A stretch of 64,000 bases of DNA from Persicaria tinctoria (GCA_037127255.1 JBANSL010000006.1:81261850-81325849); one strand, 5' to 3'. Shown: positions 35,556 through 48,370, counted from the stretch's first letter. Translations and numbers: made by a program. Notes: generated by a model from the sequence alone, not told the origin.

Positions 35556-36161
35556 TCATGGCTCCACCCATTCATCTTCCCTGGCTCGAGCTAGCATGTA
35601 TAAGGGAGGATATAAAGAAAATATACATACCCCATCATCATACCTCTTCCGCTTCATATGTTGATTTGTTTGCGCGTCTCCACCACAACAAAACGGTGGA
35701 GTGGGGAGAGATATTTCCACCTCATCATGCGGAGCTTCATGCCACTTTGCTAGGGCCCCGTACTTGAATATGAACATCGGTTGCTCAAAATCATCGGGGA
35801 TAGCCTTCACCTTGTAAGGTAAAAGCAATCTTGGAATGCCCTGGTCAACAATGTCCAACTTTTTCTCTTCTAGTGCTATTTCGCCTTGGGATCCTTCATA
35901 TGATTCATCAACAATAGGTATCAAAGTAGGAATGAAATTCAAGGAAGGACATACCTGGTTGTCGAGATCGAATGGGTCAATTGGCTCGTCGGGAGGAGGG
36001 CATGGTCCTTTAGACTGAATGGAAGCCTCAAGCCTTCGAATTTCGTCTTCCAGCCGGGCTATTTTCTTTAATCGTTCTTCCTCCACTGCGATCCTATTTC
36101 TCCGTCTCAAATCTTGAAACTATTCTTCTCATGCAGGATTCCCTTCGACAAAGTCTTCCAT
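35556..36161 (-). pseudogene. Degraded Gag-position ORF of the LARD-like element
   Basis: From ATG 36161 (MEDFVEGNPA) two stops occur within 17 codons, then 184 codons are open to 35556. The start is coiled-coil (AVEEERLKKIARLEDEIRRL), like the N-terminus of the Gag at 24111. A Pro-rich middle and an end without a zinc knuckle follow. I do not recognise a capsid domain. The position, right after the primer site, fits a Gag remnant. Confidence 0.5.
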
Positions 36162-36331
36162 CCTTGTACCTAAGCTTTGAAATCACAATCAAGAACACAA
36201 ATTAGTAGCAAAAGCTTGGCACCCAGTTGGTACAGGTGAGGTAGGTGGTGGTAGGGTATGTGATAGGGTAAGAAAAAGGGATGGGCTTTTCTGAACCTTT
36301 AAACACAATTAAACTAGGTGCGATTGATATC

Positions 36332-36349
36332 TCCCCGGCAACGGCGCCA
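36332..36349 (-). other. Primer binding site of the LARD-like element
   Basis: TGGCGCCGTTGCCGGGGA on the minus strand, 3 bp from the right LTR; identical to the site at 51553-51570. Confidence 0.85.
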
Positions 36350-36352
36350 ATT

Positions 36353-38122
36353 TGACGAGAGGGTTTCTCAACCAAATAAATTTGTAGTCAAGACCCCCGC
36401 TATAGTATAGGGGAGTCAGGTTCGTCCTCAGGAGAAAAGTCAGCGGTTCTAGGTTTAGTGTGTTTTAGGGTTCAGGGATAGCAGGAAAAGGTGATGAGGG
36501 TGGCAGTCGACAAAGAATAGAGAGGTCGATGTCGATTGATGGAGGGGGAATGGTGGTTGGTGTCGAGTAGAATCTTTGTTGAATAAAAATAATAAAATAC
36601 AACAAATAAAGATGCAAACTTCCAAGATTAGGGATCACCACAACAATAAACATCACTACAAAAAAAAAATGAAATTCGCTTCGGCAAAAAACCGTAGCAA
36701 AAGGGCTTCAAGAGGTGGCAAAAGCCATCTAGCTTCGGCTTAGCTACGGCAAATAGGGGGTGGCGATTTTTGGGGTGGCAAAATTTGGTAGCTTCGGCAA
36801 ATAGCCGTGGCAAAAAATTGGCGATGGCTAAGAGACGGCTAGCCCCCGTAGCTAAAGAGTGGGCTAAAATTTAAAAAAAAACTGCTTTTTAGCCCGGATT
36901 CTTTAGACCCGGGCTAAAAAGTCTAATATTTTTTTTTAAAAAAAAATTGATACTAAACCAATTCATAATTTATATACAAAATAAAATGTAAAAAAATACA
37001 TAATTTATATATAATAAATGTAGCCAGATAGCCTAATTGATACTAAACCAATTCCACTTTGACACATGGGAATGGCAATATCTATAATTTTCTTCACTAT
37101 CTTTATCCATGGTTCTTCAAATTGCAAGTCTGAAACTTTGGCTGTAAAAGCTCCAATTGCAGAGACATTTTTGGAGGAAAAAAATGGACGAGCAAAGATA
37201 AGTCGACCTGATAGAACCTACTAGAATAAAGCATCTCACTCTTAATTAATAATAACAAAATTTAAATCACAAATTCAACAACTAAACTAGGATGGAACAA
37301 CTATATCTAAATCTATCTAATAACATAAGATAAAACATTATAATAAAGGAAATAAATCTAAAAGGGAATTATATCTAAAGTAGATAAATGTCTCTTCCAT
37401 CTTGATAGACCTTGATAGAATTTGATCTTGTGGATATCTCCATTGGACTTTGGATAGAACTTTGATTAGAACTCGGATTAGCTCGAAATCGGCCACTGTT
37501 GGTCAAGTCGATATCGACTTGCCTTACTCGATATCGACCCACAACTTCTTGTCTTCAGCTTCTTGACTCGATTTCGGCTTCAGGAGTGAAAATCGAGTTG
37601 ATGTTACTCGATATGGACTTTGGTAGGTCGATATCGACCTTCACTTTTCTTTTGCTCTAGCTCTGGTCGATTTCGGGATCTTGACTCGATTTTGGGAAAC
37701 TCGATATCGACTTGCCTAGGTCGATATCTACCTCTGCACCAGTTTCCAACATGCTGCTCTGTTCTTGAAACGCACTTTCCCGGGTCCTTGTTCGTCCGAT
37801 TGACGCATATGAGCATGTATTGGAAAGGTCTTTCTGAGGGCTACAACTTTCATGAAGACTTCAAAACTTGATTTGGAATGATGAATGGCGAAAAGTGGGC
37901 TTTCCTCCAGCTGCACCATCCTTAGCTTCTTCTTGACTCTCCTTTAAGCTCCAAAGTGCGTCCGATTTATGTGAAATATAAAAAAAACTTATGTAGACCT
38001 CCATATATTGCGAATAAACATAAACTACAAAAATTATGTACTATTCTAACCCAAATGTATGAAATGCATACAGAAATCGATACAAAAGTTAATGTAAAAC
38101 ATGGTAAAATAGGCTTACAACA
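36353..38122 (-). repeat. 5' LTR (right) of the LARD-like element, middle replaced
   Basis: Matches the left LTR at both ends. The part equivalent to 32504-33062, with the TATA box and CT run, is replaced by 36654-37286. Palindrome pairs are at 37508/37528, 37608/37628 and 37701/37721. Confidence 0.85.
36654..37286. mobile_element. One end of a CACTA-like element
   Basis: Begins CACTACAAAAAAAAAATGAA after the 3-bp word CAT and carries subterminal words such as AGCTTCGGC and TAGCTACGGC. No matching inverted end is seen, and the LTR resumes 559 positions further on, so the other end was probably lost in a deletion. Confidence 0.55.
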
Positions 38123-38127
38123 ACTTA

Positions 38128-38867
38128 GGATCCTAATAGGTCACCGAGAAGCCTCTCTCCTATACAATTGCAATCTAGTCAACTCACGTTCCCTTGGAGT
38201 CCTAGACCAATCTAGAGGAGCCCCACCTGTCTCAGCTATCTAGTACAATCCTCTTACACTTCGTGAATCAATCGCATAGTGTGCACTTCCTGAGTTACAA
38301 ACTCTCGAGTATAACACTCTCTCGAAATATATCCTATAAGCTCACTGTGTAACTCTCAAATGATTTGAAACAAAAGATACAACTCTTAACCACTAGTAGA
38401 GAGCACACGAAGAAGACAGATTGACTTGAAGGCTTGAGTGTGAATGAATGCTTGTGTTCAGCGAATGTGTTTCTGTCTTCCCTTCATCTCCTCTTTTATA
38501 TAAAATCAAATCGGCGCCTAAGGATCTTCTTCAACGGCTAGAACAGATCATGGCTTGAGACGGAATCTTCAATCTTCTATTTGTGGAACCTCGGAAGCCA
38601 TGATCCACTAGATTCGATCTTCTTGTCCTTTAGCTTAAGGAAGGAGATTTCAATTCGAAATATCTTACTGCAATGTTAGTGTATAGAATATACAATAATA
38701 TCTGGAAATATATTATAATAACATCTAATAACATTTGGACATAATATGCACATAATATAGGTTTTGTGTTTCATCAACACAGTTGTAGCTTCAAGACCTT
38801 TGACACAAGCTGTGTGTCAAAGCCTTTGAAACCATTTCCGATTTTCATCAAGGGAGTGGAGTTATCA
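38128..38867 (-). repeat. Start part of the Copia 3' LTR (right piece)
   Basis: On the minus strand begins TGATAACTCCACTCCC. The polypurine tract lies next to it at 38868-38880. Confidence 0.9.
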
Positions 38868-39743
38868 ATCTCCCCCTTGATGAAAGACAAAACCTGTGGA
38901 TCCCTGTAACTTAGTCAAGCAAATATATTATAAGCAAAATCAGACTAAATACCTGCATGGGTTGGACAAATGTTGGATCATAAGTTTTTAAAGCCAAAGA
39001 GAAACATCCAACAAAACAACGTCTTCCAAGACCCTTGGTGTTCACAGTAGTTTGAAAGTCTAAACCATCAAACCATCTCCCCATTTTTGTCTTTCAACAA
39101 AGGGAGGAGGATAGAATAGTAACCAAAAGTTTTAAAACAGTAACCAAAACCAGCAGTGTTTAGATTAAGGGTTAGGGTAGGGTAGGGATTTAGGATTCAT
39201 CATCAGGAGCACCATCCGTGAACAACAACTTCAGCTCCTGCAATAACTTAGCCACCCCGCCCATCTCAAGCGAAAACTCTCTATGCAGCTCCTTGATGTC
39301 GAGGTGAACTTCCTCCAAACCCAACTCCAGGTTTTCCAAGCGCTCATCAATGGCAGAGGCAGTAGGAAGAGTTTTTGAGGGAGAGGCACGACTCCAAGTC
39401 CCTTGGGGGGACTGAGTGATGCAAATCTTCTCAAAGCTCTTGGAGTTGAACTTACCCATATGATGCTGTTGTTCTTCATTTTTGAAATCGATTTCAGAAG
39501 CTTTGAAGACATGGGTTAAAAGGTTTGCGAAGGGGAGGGGGTTCCTTTTCTAGATTTGCGGGTGTGAGCCATGGATCATAGGATGGTATTGTCAAGACCA
39601 AGATCATGGCCATTCAAAATTCGGTATAAAACGACCATAGCGTTGTCAAGGAGTAGGGAGCCAGAGTTGATTCGGGGTAAGAGGCATCTCACAATGATGT
39701 TGAAGATGATTTTTGCCTCGAGTGTAAGGGACGAGTGGGTAAG

Positions 39744-40925
39744 CTATTTGGTGGTGCTATTTGATGCTTCGGGGAGCAAGTATTTGGATCGGGGAAGAGT
39801 AACGCATTGTTCTTTTGTGGGGGTTTCAGGAGAGGGTGGACAAGGTCTAGGAAGGCCAAGGAGATGAGCGAAGTCAATGGTGTTGAAGGTGATTCTAACT
39901 CCCTTGATGCCTGATTCCAAAGACCAACCATCAACATTGTGTTTGGCTTTGAGGTTTATGTAAAATAGACGGGTGAGTTGGGGGTAGTAAACGGATTGAA
40001 GGTTTAGAAGGGTCCATGCAGAGGTGTGTTTTAGGAGAGAGATGCAGGGTAGGTTCAAAGCTTCCAAAAAATCAAGATCAATGAAATCGGAACAACATAT
40101 CTTACGAGTTCTAAACTCATCTACCCACTTTCCAGCCATCTCAGCATTCTTAAACCACGAGGAGGGTAAGGATTGGTTTACTTGGATAAGTGCATGCGGA
40201 TCGGCGTTCTTCCTTTGAGCGTTTGTCGGAGCAGACGTCTTGACAGGCGCATCAAAGCTTTTGAGAGTGCCTTTCCTTGTGCGCTTGAGAGATGGAGGCT
40301 TTGCTTTAGTGGCTTTGCGCTTCTTCGGAGACTGGGGAGGAGGAGGAGGAGTAGGAGAGGGAACAAGTTCTGGCTCCTCTTTCTCTTCATCCTCAGACCC
40401 CGAGTCCTCAGCAGACACTTCAACATCGTCTCCCTCAGCCTCCTCGTCATCGTCTGCAGTCTCGTCGTCCTCCTCTTCCTCTTCCTCTGGTTCCTCTTCA
40501 GTGGGAACATGCTTCTCTGCAACTCTTCGGGCCTCTTCCTCGGCCTCTTTCCTAGCTTTCTCAGCCTCTTCCTCGGCTCTTTTCCTTGCTTGCTTAGCCT
40601 CTTCCTCGGCCTTTTTCTTTCTCTAGGCCTCTTCCTCTGCCTCCTTTGCAGCATCTCGCTCTAGAATCTCATCAAGATCCTCCTCTTCTTCCGCAATGAT
40701 CTTTCTCTTATCTTTTTGCTTGGCACTGAGAAACTTCTTCGTCGGGCGCTTCAGGGACCGCTTGATTTCAGCAATGGTGCTCTCAGGCACGGTGCTCGGG
40801 ACAATGGCTGAGACAATAGCTTAAGGAGTAGGTTCAGGTTGAGGGGAGATCACAATGGTCTGGCGTCCTTTGGGGGTAGCGCCAAGGCATTTGAGTGTGG
40901 AGGACTTCTTGGATTTGGGTGCCAT
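39744..40925 (-). pseudogene. Env-position ORF of the Copia element (putative plant transposon protein domain)
   Basis: One frame from ATG 40925 (MAPKSKKSSTLKCLG) with two in-frame stops (near 40828 and 40626), then open to 39744. It has a highly charged Glu/Lys/Arg stretch (40650-40450), a Pro-rich and basic linker, and a conserved region with YYPQLTRLFYINLK and GIKGVRITFNTIDFAHLLG. That region resembles the putative plant transposon protein domain found in extra ORFs downstream of pol in SIRE-type Copia elements. There is no obvious membrane anchor. The copy at 6765-12764 lacks this ORF. Another stretch, 39190-39540, may be its frameshifted tail. Confidence 0.6.
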
Positions 40926-41418
40926 GGATGGAATTCGGCTAAGCTTCTAGAAAAAGGTTAAAGAAGGAGTTTAAGAGAGGGTTTATGTAGTTCTGGAGAG
41001 GTGAGGAATAGTTAGGGTAAAATGTGTGGTTTAAAAAGGGTGAGAGGGGTAAGTTGATGGGACGAGTTTATGGTTCGAATGGTAGTAATCATAACACACT
41101 TCAATTTTGAAAAGATCTGATTTCCAAAAATTTAAAATTCAAACCATCTTATCACATTTGAAATTCAAGAAGGAATATTTCCGAAAACATTTTCCATAAA
41201 TAAATATACTCGGATAATATAATTTTGGAAAAAGAAATGTGTAATGCATAAGGAAGTTTAAAACCATTAAAACTATATTTGATCAAATATCTAATAAGAT
41301 ATTAACCAAATATATGATCCGTTATATGTACTCTACCATTCAGTTCATAAACTTTGACATGAATCTCAAAGGTCTTGTCACTTAGTAGAATTTATCTTTC
41401 GTAAAGGGAAAGCTCCCC

Positions 41419-42840
41419 CTACGAAAGTGCATCCCTGTTAAGCATTCCGATCTCACGTCTAATGAAGGTGAACCTGTCCTCTGCCAAAGGCTTAGTAAAA
41501 ATGTCAGCCCATTGATAATCAGTTGAAATAAAGGATATGGACACATCACCTTTTTCGACATGGTCTCTAATTAAATGATGCCTTACACCAATATGTTTGG
41601 TCTTTGAATGCTGAACATGATTCTTTGTAATGGATATGGCACTTGTATTGTCACACTTAATGGGGATGCCTTTGAGATTGATGCCAAGATCCCTCATTTG
41701 TTGAGCTATCCAAAGGGAGCAACATGCTCCAGCTGCTATGTATTCGACTTCGGCAGTGGATAGAGCAACTGAGTTTTGTTTTTTTGAGTGCCAGCTAATC
41801 AAGGATGCTCCTAAGAATTGGCAACATCCCGACGTGCTCTTCCTATCCACCTTATAGCCTACAAAGTCTGCATCAGAATATCCAATTAGTGAAAAATCTC
41901 TTTGCTTTGGGTACCACAAGCCAAGCTCCTTAGTGCCATTGAGATATCGAAAGATCCTCTTCACATCCACGAGGTGAGATTCTTAAGGGTCAGCTTGAAA
42001 CCTAGCACACATGCACACACTACACATGATGTCAGGTATACTAGCAGTAAGATATAATAAAGATCCAATCATCCCTCGATACTCCTTTTGATTGACACTC
42101 TTCCCAGTCTTGTCTTGATCTAGAGATTAGGTTAAGCTCATGGGTGTCTTGGCTGCTTTGGATTGATCCATCATGAACTTCTTCAAGAGATCCTTAGTGT
42201 ACTTGCTTTGGTTGACAAAGATCCCTTTCTTAGATTGATGAACTTGTAACCCCAAGAAGAAGTTGAGTTCTCCCATTAAGCTCGTCTCAAATTCACTGCA
42301 CATAATATCGGAAAATTCCTTGCACAAAGATGTGTTAGTAGCCCCAAACAATATATCATCAACATATATTTGGATAACCAAAATGTCCTTTCCTTTGGTC
42401 TTGATAAAAAAAGTCATGTCGATCAACCCCCTTTTCAAATCATTTTCTAAAAGATATTTTGACAAGCACTCATACCAAGCTCTTGGGGCATGTTTCAAAC
42501 CATATAGCGCTTTGTCTAGTTCGTAAACATGATTAGGAAATTCCGAACTTTCATAACCCGGGAGTTGAGCCACATAGACTTCTTCCTCTAAGAAACCATT
42601 AAGAAAAGCACACTTGACATCCATTTGATATAACTTTATGCCCATGAAAGATGCAAATGCTAATAATATGCGAATGGCTTCAAGCGTAGCTACGGGAGCA
42701 AAAGTCTCCTTGTAATCAATACCTTCCTCTTGATTGTAGCCTTGAGCAACAAGCCTTGCTTTGTTCCTCACGATCTTACCATTCTCATCTAGCTTGTTTT
42801 GAAATACCCAACGTGTGCCAATTAGTGATTGATGCTATGG
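41419..42840 (-). pseudogene. Copia reverse transcriptase and RNase H
   Basis: 42771-42127 is a long open RVT_2 part with [27 protein letters not shown] and the catalytic [11 protein letters not shown] stop follows at 42127-42129, then a short interrupted stretch (QKEYRGMIGSLLYL). 41970-41419 is RNase H (GYSDADFVGYKVDRKSTSG, SKKQNSVALSTAE, DIFTKPLAEDRF). About 85 bp at the RT start is missing (about 42840) compared with the copy at 10660-10750. The RT catalytic motif is intact, but the frame is not continuous. Confidence 0.85.
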
Positions 42841-43040
42841 CCTAGAAGGGCCTCATCTACCTTCTTTGGTTCTATAAGGGAGACAAACGCGTGAAAAGCA
42901 CAAAGATCTTTAAGTTTAGAGCGAGTTTGAACATTAGATGTAGGGTCGGAGATGATATCCTTTAATGAGTGTGACGAGGAGTATTTGAACTTTCTCTTGC
43001 TAGTATCAGCTCCTTGATTCGTCACACCAACATGATTGAT

Positions 43041-44404
43041 TTATGGTACATCTGACTCCGTAGATATGTTAGGCTCAATTACAGCAGTTTCTGAAGTCTC
43101 AACACTTTTGGGTTGGTCGCCAAGGGCTTTGGACTGAGCTTCAAGACTTTGGGCCAATTCCTTAGTGTTAAGAATCTGATCCTGCATGTTCCTCTTCTTT
43201 GTGTTCTTGGTAGCAACATCATCACCATCCTCGTTCTCTGTATGGATGTTAAGATCTAAATCTGCAACACTTTCACTCAAAGAACCGTCATCGCATTCAT
43301 CAAATATAACATGTATACCTTCCTCAACTAACTTGGTCCTTTTGTTGAAGATTCTATATGCTTTGCTACTTGTGGAGTAGTCAAGAAATATACCTTCATC
43401 ACTACGCGCATCAAATTTCCCAAGGTTATCTTTTCCATTGTTATGAACAAAACAAGTACAACCAAAGGGTTTAAAATATGATATAAGGGGTTTGTGGCCT
43501 TTGAAAAGTTCATAAGGATTTTTCTTTAAGATGGAATGAATAAGACAACGATTCAAAATATAGTTAGTTGTGTTAACAACTTCAGCCCAATAGGATTTAG
43601 GTAATGCATTTTCTAAAAGCATAGTCCTAGCCATGTCCTCTACGGTGTGGTTCTTTCGTTGCACAACCCCATTTTGTTGAGGTGTCCTAGGAGCAGAAAA
43701 ATTATGGGAGATGCCATATTTAGCACAAAACAAATCAAACTGAAGTTGATCAAACTCTCTACCATGATCACTTCGAATTGATACAATGGGCTCGTTTCTT
43801 AAAGTTTACAACTCCTTACAAAGTTTTGAAAACTCAAATAAGGCCTCTGATTTTTCTTTTAAAAATGCAACCCAAGTATATCTAAAAAAATCATCAACAA
43901 CAACAAGCATGCACTTTTTACCATTGGGAGATTTGACTCGCATAGGACCACATAAATTCATATATAAAAGTTCAAGGGGTCTAGAAGAACTTACAACCTT
44001 TTTGGGTTTGAAAGAGCTACGTGTTTGTTTACCTCGTGTGCATGCTTTGTACATATCAATACCTTTGAAGTCCCTCTCAGATAGTCCTCTTAGAAGCCCT
44101 TTGGACACAAGCTTCTGTAGTGTATGTGGGCTCACATGACCGAGTCTCCTGTGCCAGAGCTTTGGATCGTCCGTCAAAGCCTTTAGACAGGTTAAGCTTC
44201 CTTGTTCCACTTGCTCAGCATTCACAGCATAGATGTTTTTATAACGATAGGCAGTTAGAACTACCTCACCTGTATCTTCTCTGCGCACTAGACATATTTT
44301 CTTGTTAAATCCAACATTATTACCACTATCACATAGTTGAGAAACACTAAGCAAATTATACTTCAAACCATTAACAAGATAAACATTTTTAATACTATGG
44401 TTAG
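43041..44404 (-). pseudogene. Copia integrase with two altered catalytic residues
   Basis: 44404-43806 holds the end of the protease linker (VYLVNGLKYNLLSVSQLCD), the GAG-pre-integrase region (LWHRRLGHVSPHTLQKL) and the start of the rve core. 43733-43041, in another frame, holds the rest (APRTPQQNGVVQRKN, FKPFGCTCFVHNN) and the acidic linker. In Copia integrases the DDE residues lie in HxDLCGP, the SDHGxEF motif and NGVVERKN. Here they read YMNLCGP (Asp to Asn), SDHGREF (kept) and NGVVQRKN (Glu to Gln). Integrase activity is therefore not expected. Confidence 0.85.
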
Positions 44405-46373
44405 TGTTGTAAGAGGAAATCGAGAATGCAAAACAATAAGTAAACAAAGTAAAGCAAACCGATCGAATCCCAGCAAATAATGTTCAAGACTCCCTCCAAT
44501 GTAGTAAGAGGAAGTCAGGTTCGAATCCTCGAGGAAGCTGGTCAGAGGATCCTAGGCAGCGGTGGAATCTCACGGACAGAAGTCGACAACAGTGGTACTC
44601 GACCTCGACTAAGGGGTAGTCGACAGGGGTTAGGCACAGTCGAACACAGCAGCAGCAACTCGGCGAAGTCTACTCGATCTCGACGAGGCGTACTCGATAT
44701 CGAGTAGGGCCTTTGTCGACTTCGGCTCGTCTTGTCGAGTTCCTGCATAATTGAGCTACGGCGATCTGGGATCGGAGATTAGTAGTCGAGATCGACTAGA
44801 GGCTGGTCGAGATCGACGAGGGCAGAAAAAAGTAAAAACAAAGCAGTTTCGGTTTCTGTAACTTTATGAATTTGGAGAACTTCCAAGATTAGGGTTTGCG
44901 ACAACGATTACCATGCAAGCGGAATATAAATCACAAAAGGCGGTAACTGTATCGATAAAGGAAAAGGCTTTCACCTAATCCGACAAGTAGGAATATAAAT
45001 CTCACGACAAATAATCCTAATTGCATCTATTCCTTTTTATAATTAGCATTTATAATCTTTCGAATAGAAATCCTAATTACTACCCAAGTTTCACAACATG
45101 AGTTCTTCAATTTCTCAATCAAAGATGAAGCACATAGGGAATAAATTAAGATAACGACAAAATACCTCCTTTCGCAATCGCTAATCCACCGACATGGCTC
45201 TCGTTGGGCTAACCCCAACCCCAGAAGTAGGTGGACTACTCACGCCTCATCGCAATCGCAGACATCATTGGTTCAAAAGAAATAACTTGCATTAACTAAA
45301 TTCAAAGCCTTTACAATTCCGGCAATCAACTTTCGTAAACTGCCAAAACCTTAAAACCTTCGAACTCCTAAATCTCTATGTGGAACTACTTGTCTCTGAA
45401 ATTGAATGAATAAAACTGAGCCCCATGGGCTTTATTTATAGCCTTCTAATCCTCGCTACTCAAGGATAGAATATCTATATCTATATCTAAAACTCTCTTC
45501 TTCATGATAGATGTTGATAAATTGGATAGACTTTGCTTCTCCTCGGCTCCAAGGACTCTACTCCGAGTAGAACTGCAATCAACTCGTCACGCCGCTTCGG
45601 GAAATCTTCGTCGATCTCGAGTACGGCGTACTCGATCTCGACTAGGAAAGTCATCGAATGGGCTGACTTCGTCGTCTCGGCTAGCTGATGCTCGACAAGC
45701 TCGGACATGACTCCTGGCGCTAGTCGATCTCGACAAGGGGCTTGTCGATCTCGACGAGTGGTGTGTTCTCGACTTGGTCTTCCGAGGTTGTCGAGTCGGA
45801 TGTGGGCTCTCAGCCTTGTCGACCTCGAGGACGCTCCTCGATCTCGACGACAATGGGTCATCGACTTGGCCAGCTTGGTGTGTCGGGTAGCCCTTGTCGA
45901 CATGCTCGGACACTGGCTCCTGGGCTTAGTCGATCTCAACAAGGGGCTTGTCGATCTCGAGTAGATTTTGGCCTGGTGTTGTCGAGCAGTATCTCCTCAA
46001 CATGGCTCATGGAATGTCGTCTGGCTCTTGTCGACATCGAGTACTCTACTCGATGTCGAGTAGGGTGTTGCTCTGCTCCGCGTTGTTTGGTCAGGTCTCT
46101 ACTCGACTCCAGTGTATCCGGACTTGACTTGTCGACATAGACGAGAACTTGGTCGAGATAGAGTAAGGCTTGTTGCTTCCGTCTTTGTTTCTTAGTTTTC
46201 TCCCAAAATGTGTCCATATTCTGCAATATTAAACAGAAACTTATGTAGATCTCCATTTCTAACAAATAAGCATATATTACATAAATTTGACATATTCCCA
46301 ACCCGAAATATGCAAAATGTAAAGAATATGGAACTAAAATATGTATAAAGACATGGCTACTTTGGAGACATCA
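44405..46373 (-). mobile_element. Solo LTR inserted in the Copia protease/integrase region
   Basis: 1969 bp, TGTTGTAAGAGG to GGAGACATCA, with the 5-bp target duplication GTTAG at 44400-44404 and 46374-46378. There is no interior and no second LTR, so it is a recombination product. The TATA box is at 45430-45441. Palindrome pairs lie on both sides of it (44674/44694, 44786/44807, 45611/45632, 45724/45745, 45819/45838, 45930/45951, 46031/46050). Confidence 0.9.
45430..45441 (-). promoter_or_regulatory. TATA box of the solo LTR
   Basis: CTATAAATAAAG on the minus strand, in the same context as in the other LTRs. Confidence 0.6.
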
Positions 46374-48370
46374 GTTAGGATCACTCCCAAAATTACCAAT
46401 ACCAACGATGTTACACTTTCCTTTGTCATCAAGAGTGATTATTCCAGTGGATTGCTTCTTTAGATCATGGAAGAGAGACCTCTTCCCACTCATATGTCTC
46501 GAGCATCCACTATCAATAATCAATTTTTTCTCTTTCACCTTGGTGATCTCCTACAAGACAAACATCAACCTTTGTGGCTAGACCAATAAGAAAATTTAGA
46601 TCCATTATTGGGATAAACCATATTTGTGTAAAATAGTGCCTTTGGGGACCCAAACTTGCGTTATCCGTTCTTTTCTCAAGTGAACAGGAAATGTATTGCG
46701 AATGATATGTGGATCCTTTCTTCTATAGGGGCATGTCTCTTTTACATGTCCCTTTCTCGCACAGTGGTGACATATAGGAGAGGTTCTACTTCCTTTTGCC
46801 TTTACAAAAGTGGTAATGTGCTGCTTCTTTAAAAACCTTGGATTGTAACCAATACCACTTTTGTTTAGAGAACTTTGTTGCTCACCCAACATCCTATCAA
46901 GAGTGCCTTTGGATTTGGTAAAACTTATGAGGGCTGTCTTTTGGTCTTGAATCTTTTTATTCAGGGAGATCTTCTCGTTCTCTAAGTCATGATGGTCATT
47001 TCTTAGAGAGGAGAGATCTTGCTTGAAATCAGATTTCTCTAAGTCAAGAGTCTTGACTTTAATGTCAAGACTTGAATAAGAAGTTTCAAGACTTTTGACC
47101 CTCATAGACAGATCCTCAATAGTTATTTCCGGGTCCACAGTTTTCTTAATAAGAGTGTTAGTTTGGGCAATAAGTTTCTCTTCATTGGCAATCATATTAG
47201 AAAGGAATTCCGATAATACCTCTTTTGGACTTGCCATAAGCTCTCTTACACTTACCTCAACCTGCTCATCGTGGGATTCATCTCCTGAGGCCATGAGACA
47301 GACATTAGGCTTCTCATCATCGGAGTCTATGTCAGAATCGCTCCATGTTTCCACCATGGCTTTCTTTTTCCACCTATCACCTTTCTTGAACTAGCTCTTC
47401 ATCTTTTGAGGGGAGTCTTTCACAAGATGGTCTGTTTCACCACATTCAAAACAGGACAAAGGTTTAGTCTTCTTGTCATATTTGTTGTATTGAGACTTAC
47501 CTCGAATTTTAGAAGACTCTGATCCATCCTTGTTGTGGAATTGCTTCTTCATTTTGAGGATTCGAGAAAGACCCCTTATAATAAGAGCAAAGGGATCATC
47601 CTCATCATTATCCTCATCTTCAGAATAAGACATATCTTTGGGCTCATCCTTTTAGACTTGAGTCCCAAGTTCTTAGTGCTTGTTGGAAATTCTCCATCAT
47701 CTTCATTGAGAATCATCTCATATGTGATCAACTTCCCAAGCAAATCATCAAGGGGTAGAGTGGTGAGATCTTGGGCTTCCTCTATGGCTGTTACTTTAGG
47801 GCCCCATTTGTCTTTTGGGAAGCACCTCAATATCTTCCTCACTTTCTCAAACTTCTTGAAGGTCTTTCCGAGAGAGTCAAGGTTGTTTGTGATTTCCGTG
47901 AACCGTGTGAACATGGCCTTAATAGACTCATCAGGCTTCATTTTGAAAAGTTCATACTTTCGAAGAAAGATGCTGATCTTGGTGTCCTTCACTTGACTGG
48001 TTCCTTCGTAGGTGACAACCAGCTTGTCCCAAATCTCTTAAGCTGACCTACAAGATGAAATACGGTTAAACTCATCAGTACTAAGACCACAATATAGTAA
48101 GTTAATGGCCCTGCAGTATTTGGAGACGAGTTAAAGATCCGCTTGGATGTATTCAGCCTCGGTCTTCGCGACTTTTGCTCCATTTGGTCTGTCTTTCTCT
48201 TGAACCTTCAGACCATTTTCTATAATGTTCCAGAGTTCCAGATCTTGATCTATAATGAACATTTTCATCGAGGACCTCCAGTGGACGAAGTTGTTTCCTA
48301 CAAAAAGTGGTGGTCTACTGGTAGACCTCCCTTGTGCGAATCTTCCGCTTGCTTCACCAGACATGATCAA
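46374..48370 (-). pseudogene. Copia Gag and protease
   Basis: Gag starts at about 48367 (MSGEASGRFAQG) and runs through several frames to 46605 because of stops and indels near 48130, 47990, 47640 and 47390. The capsid-like part, the first knuckle (CFECGETDHLVKDS, last Cys changed to Ser), the coiled coil and the second knuckle (CHHCARKGHVKETC) are all present. The protease follows at about 46520-46400 with an intact DSGCSRHMSG. At 46373 the solo LTR separates it from the integrase part. Confidence 0.8.

Larger units (their letters stand above)
32201..38122 (-). mobile_element. Large non-autonomous Gypsy-type LTR element (LARD-like)
   Basis: The LTRs at 32201-33901 and 36353-38122 begin TGACGAGAGGG and end TACAACA or CACAACA. 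The target duplication ACTTA is at 32196-32200 and 38123-38127, inside the Copia LTR. The primer site TGGCGCCGTTGCCGGGGA (minus strand, 36332-36349) is of the Athila/Tat type. The 2.45-kb interior has only one degraded Gag-position frame and no pol, so movement would need proteins from another element. Confidence 0.9.

Noticed and set aside
40173..40664. Long plus-strand and minus-strand frames opposite the env-position ORF
   Set aside because: Shadows of the charged GAG/CTC-rich stretch in the real minus-strand frame 39744-40925.
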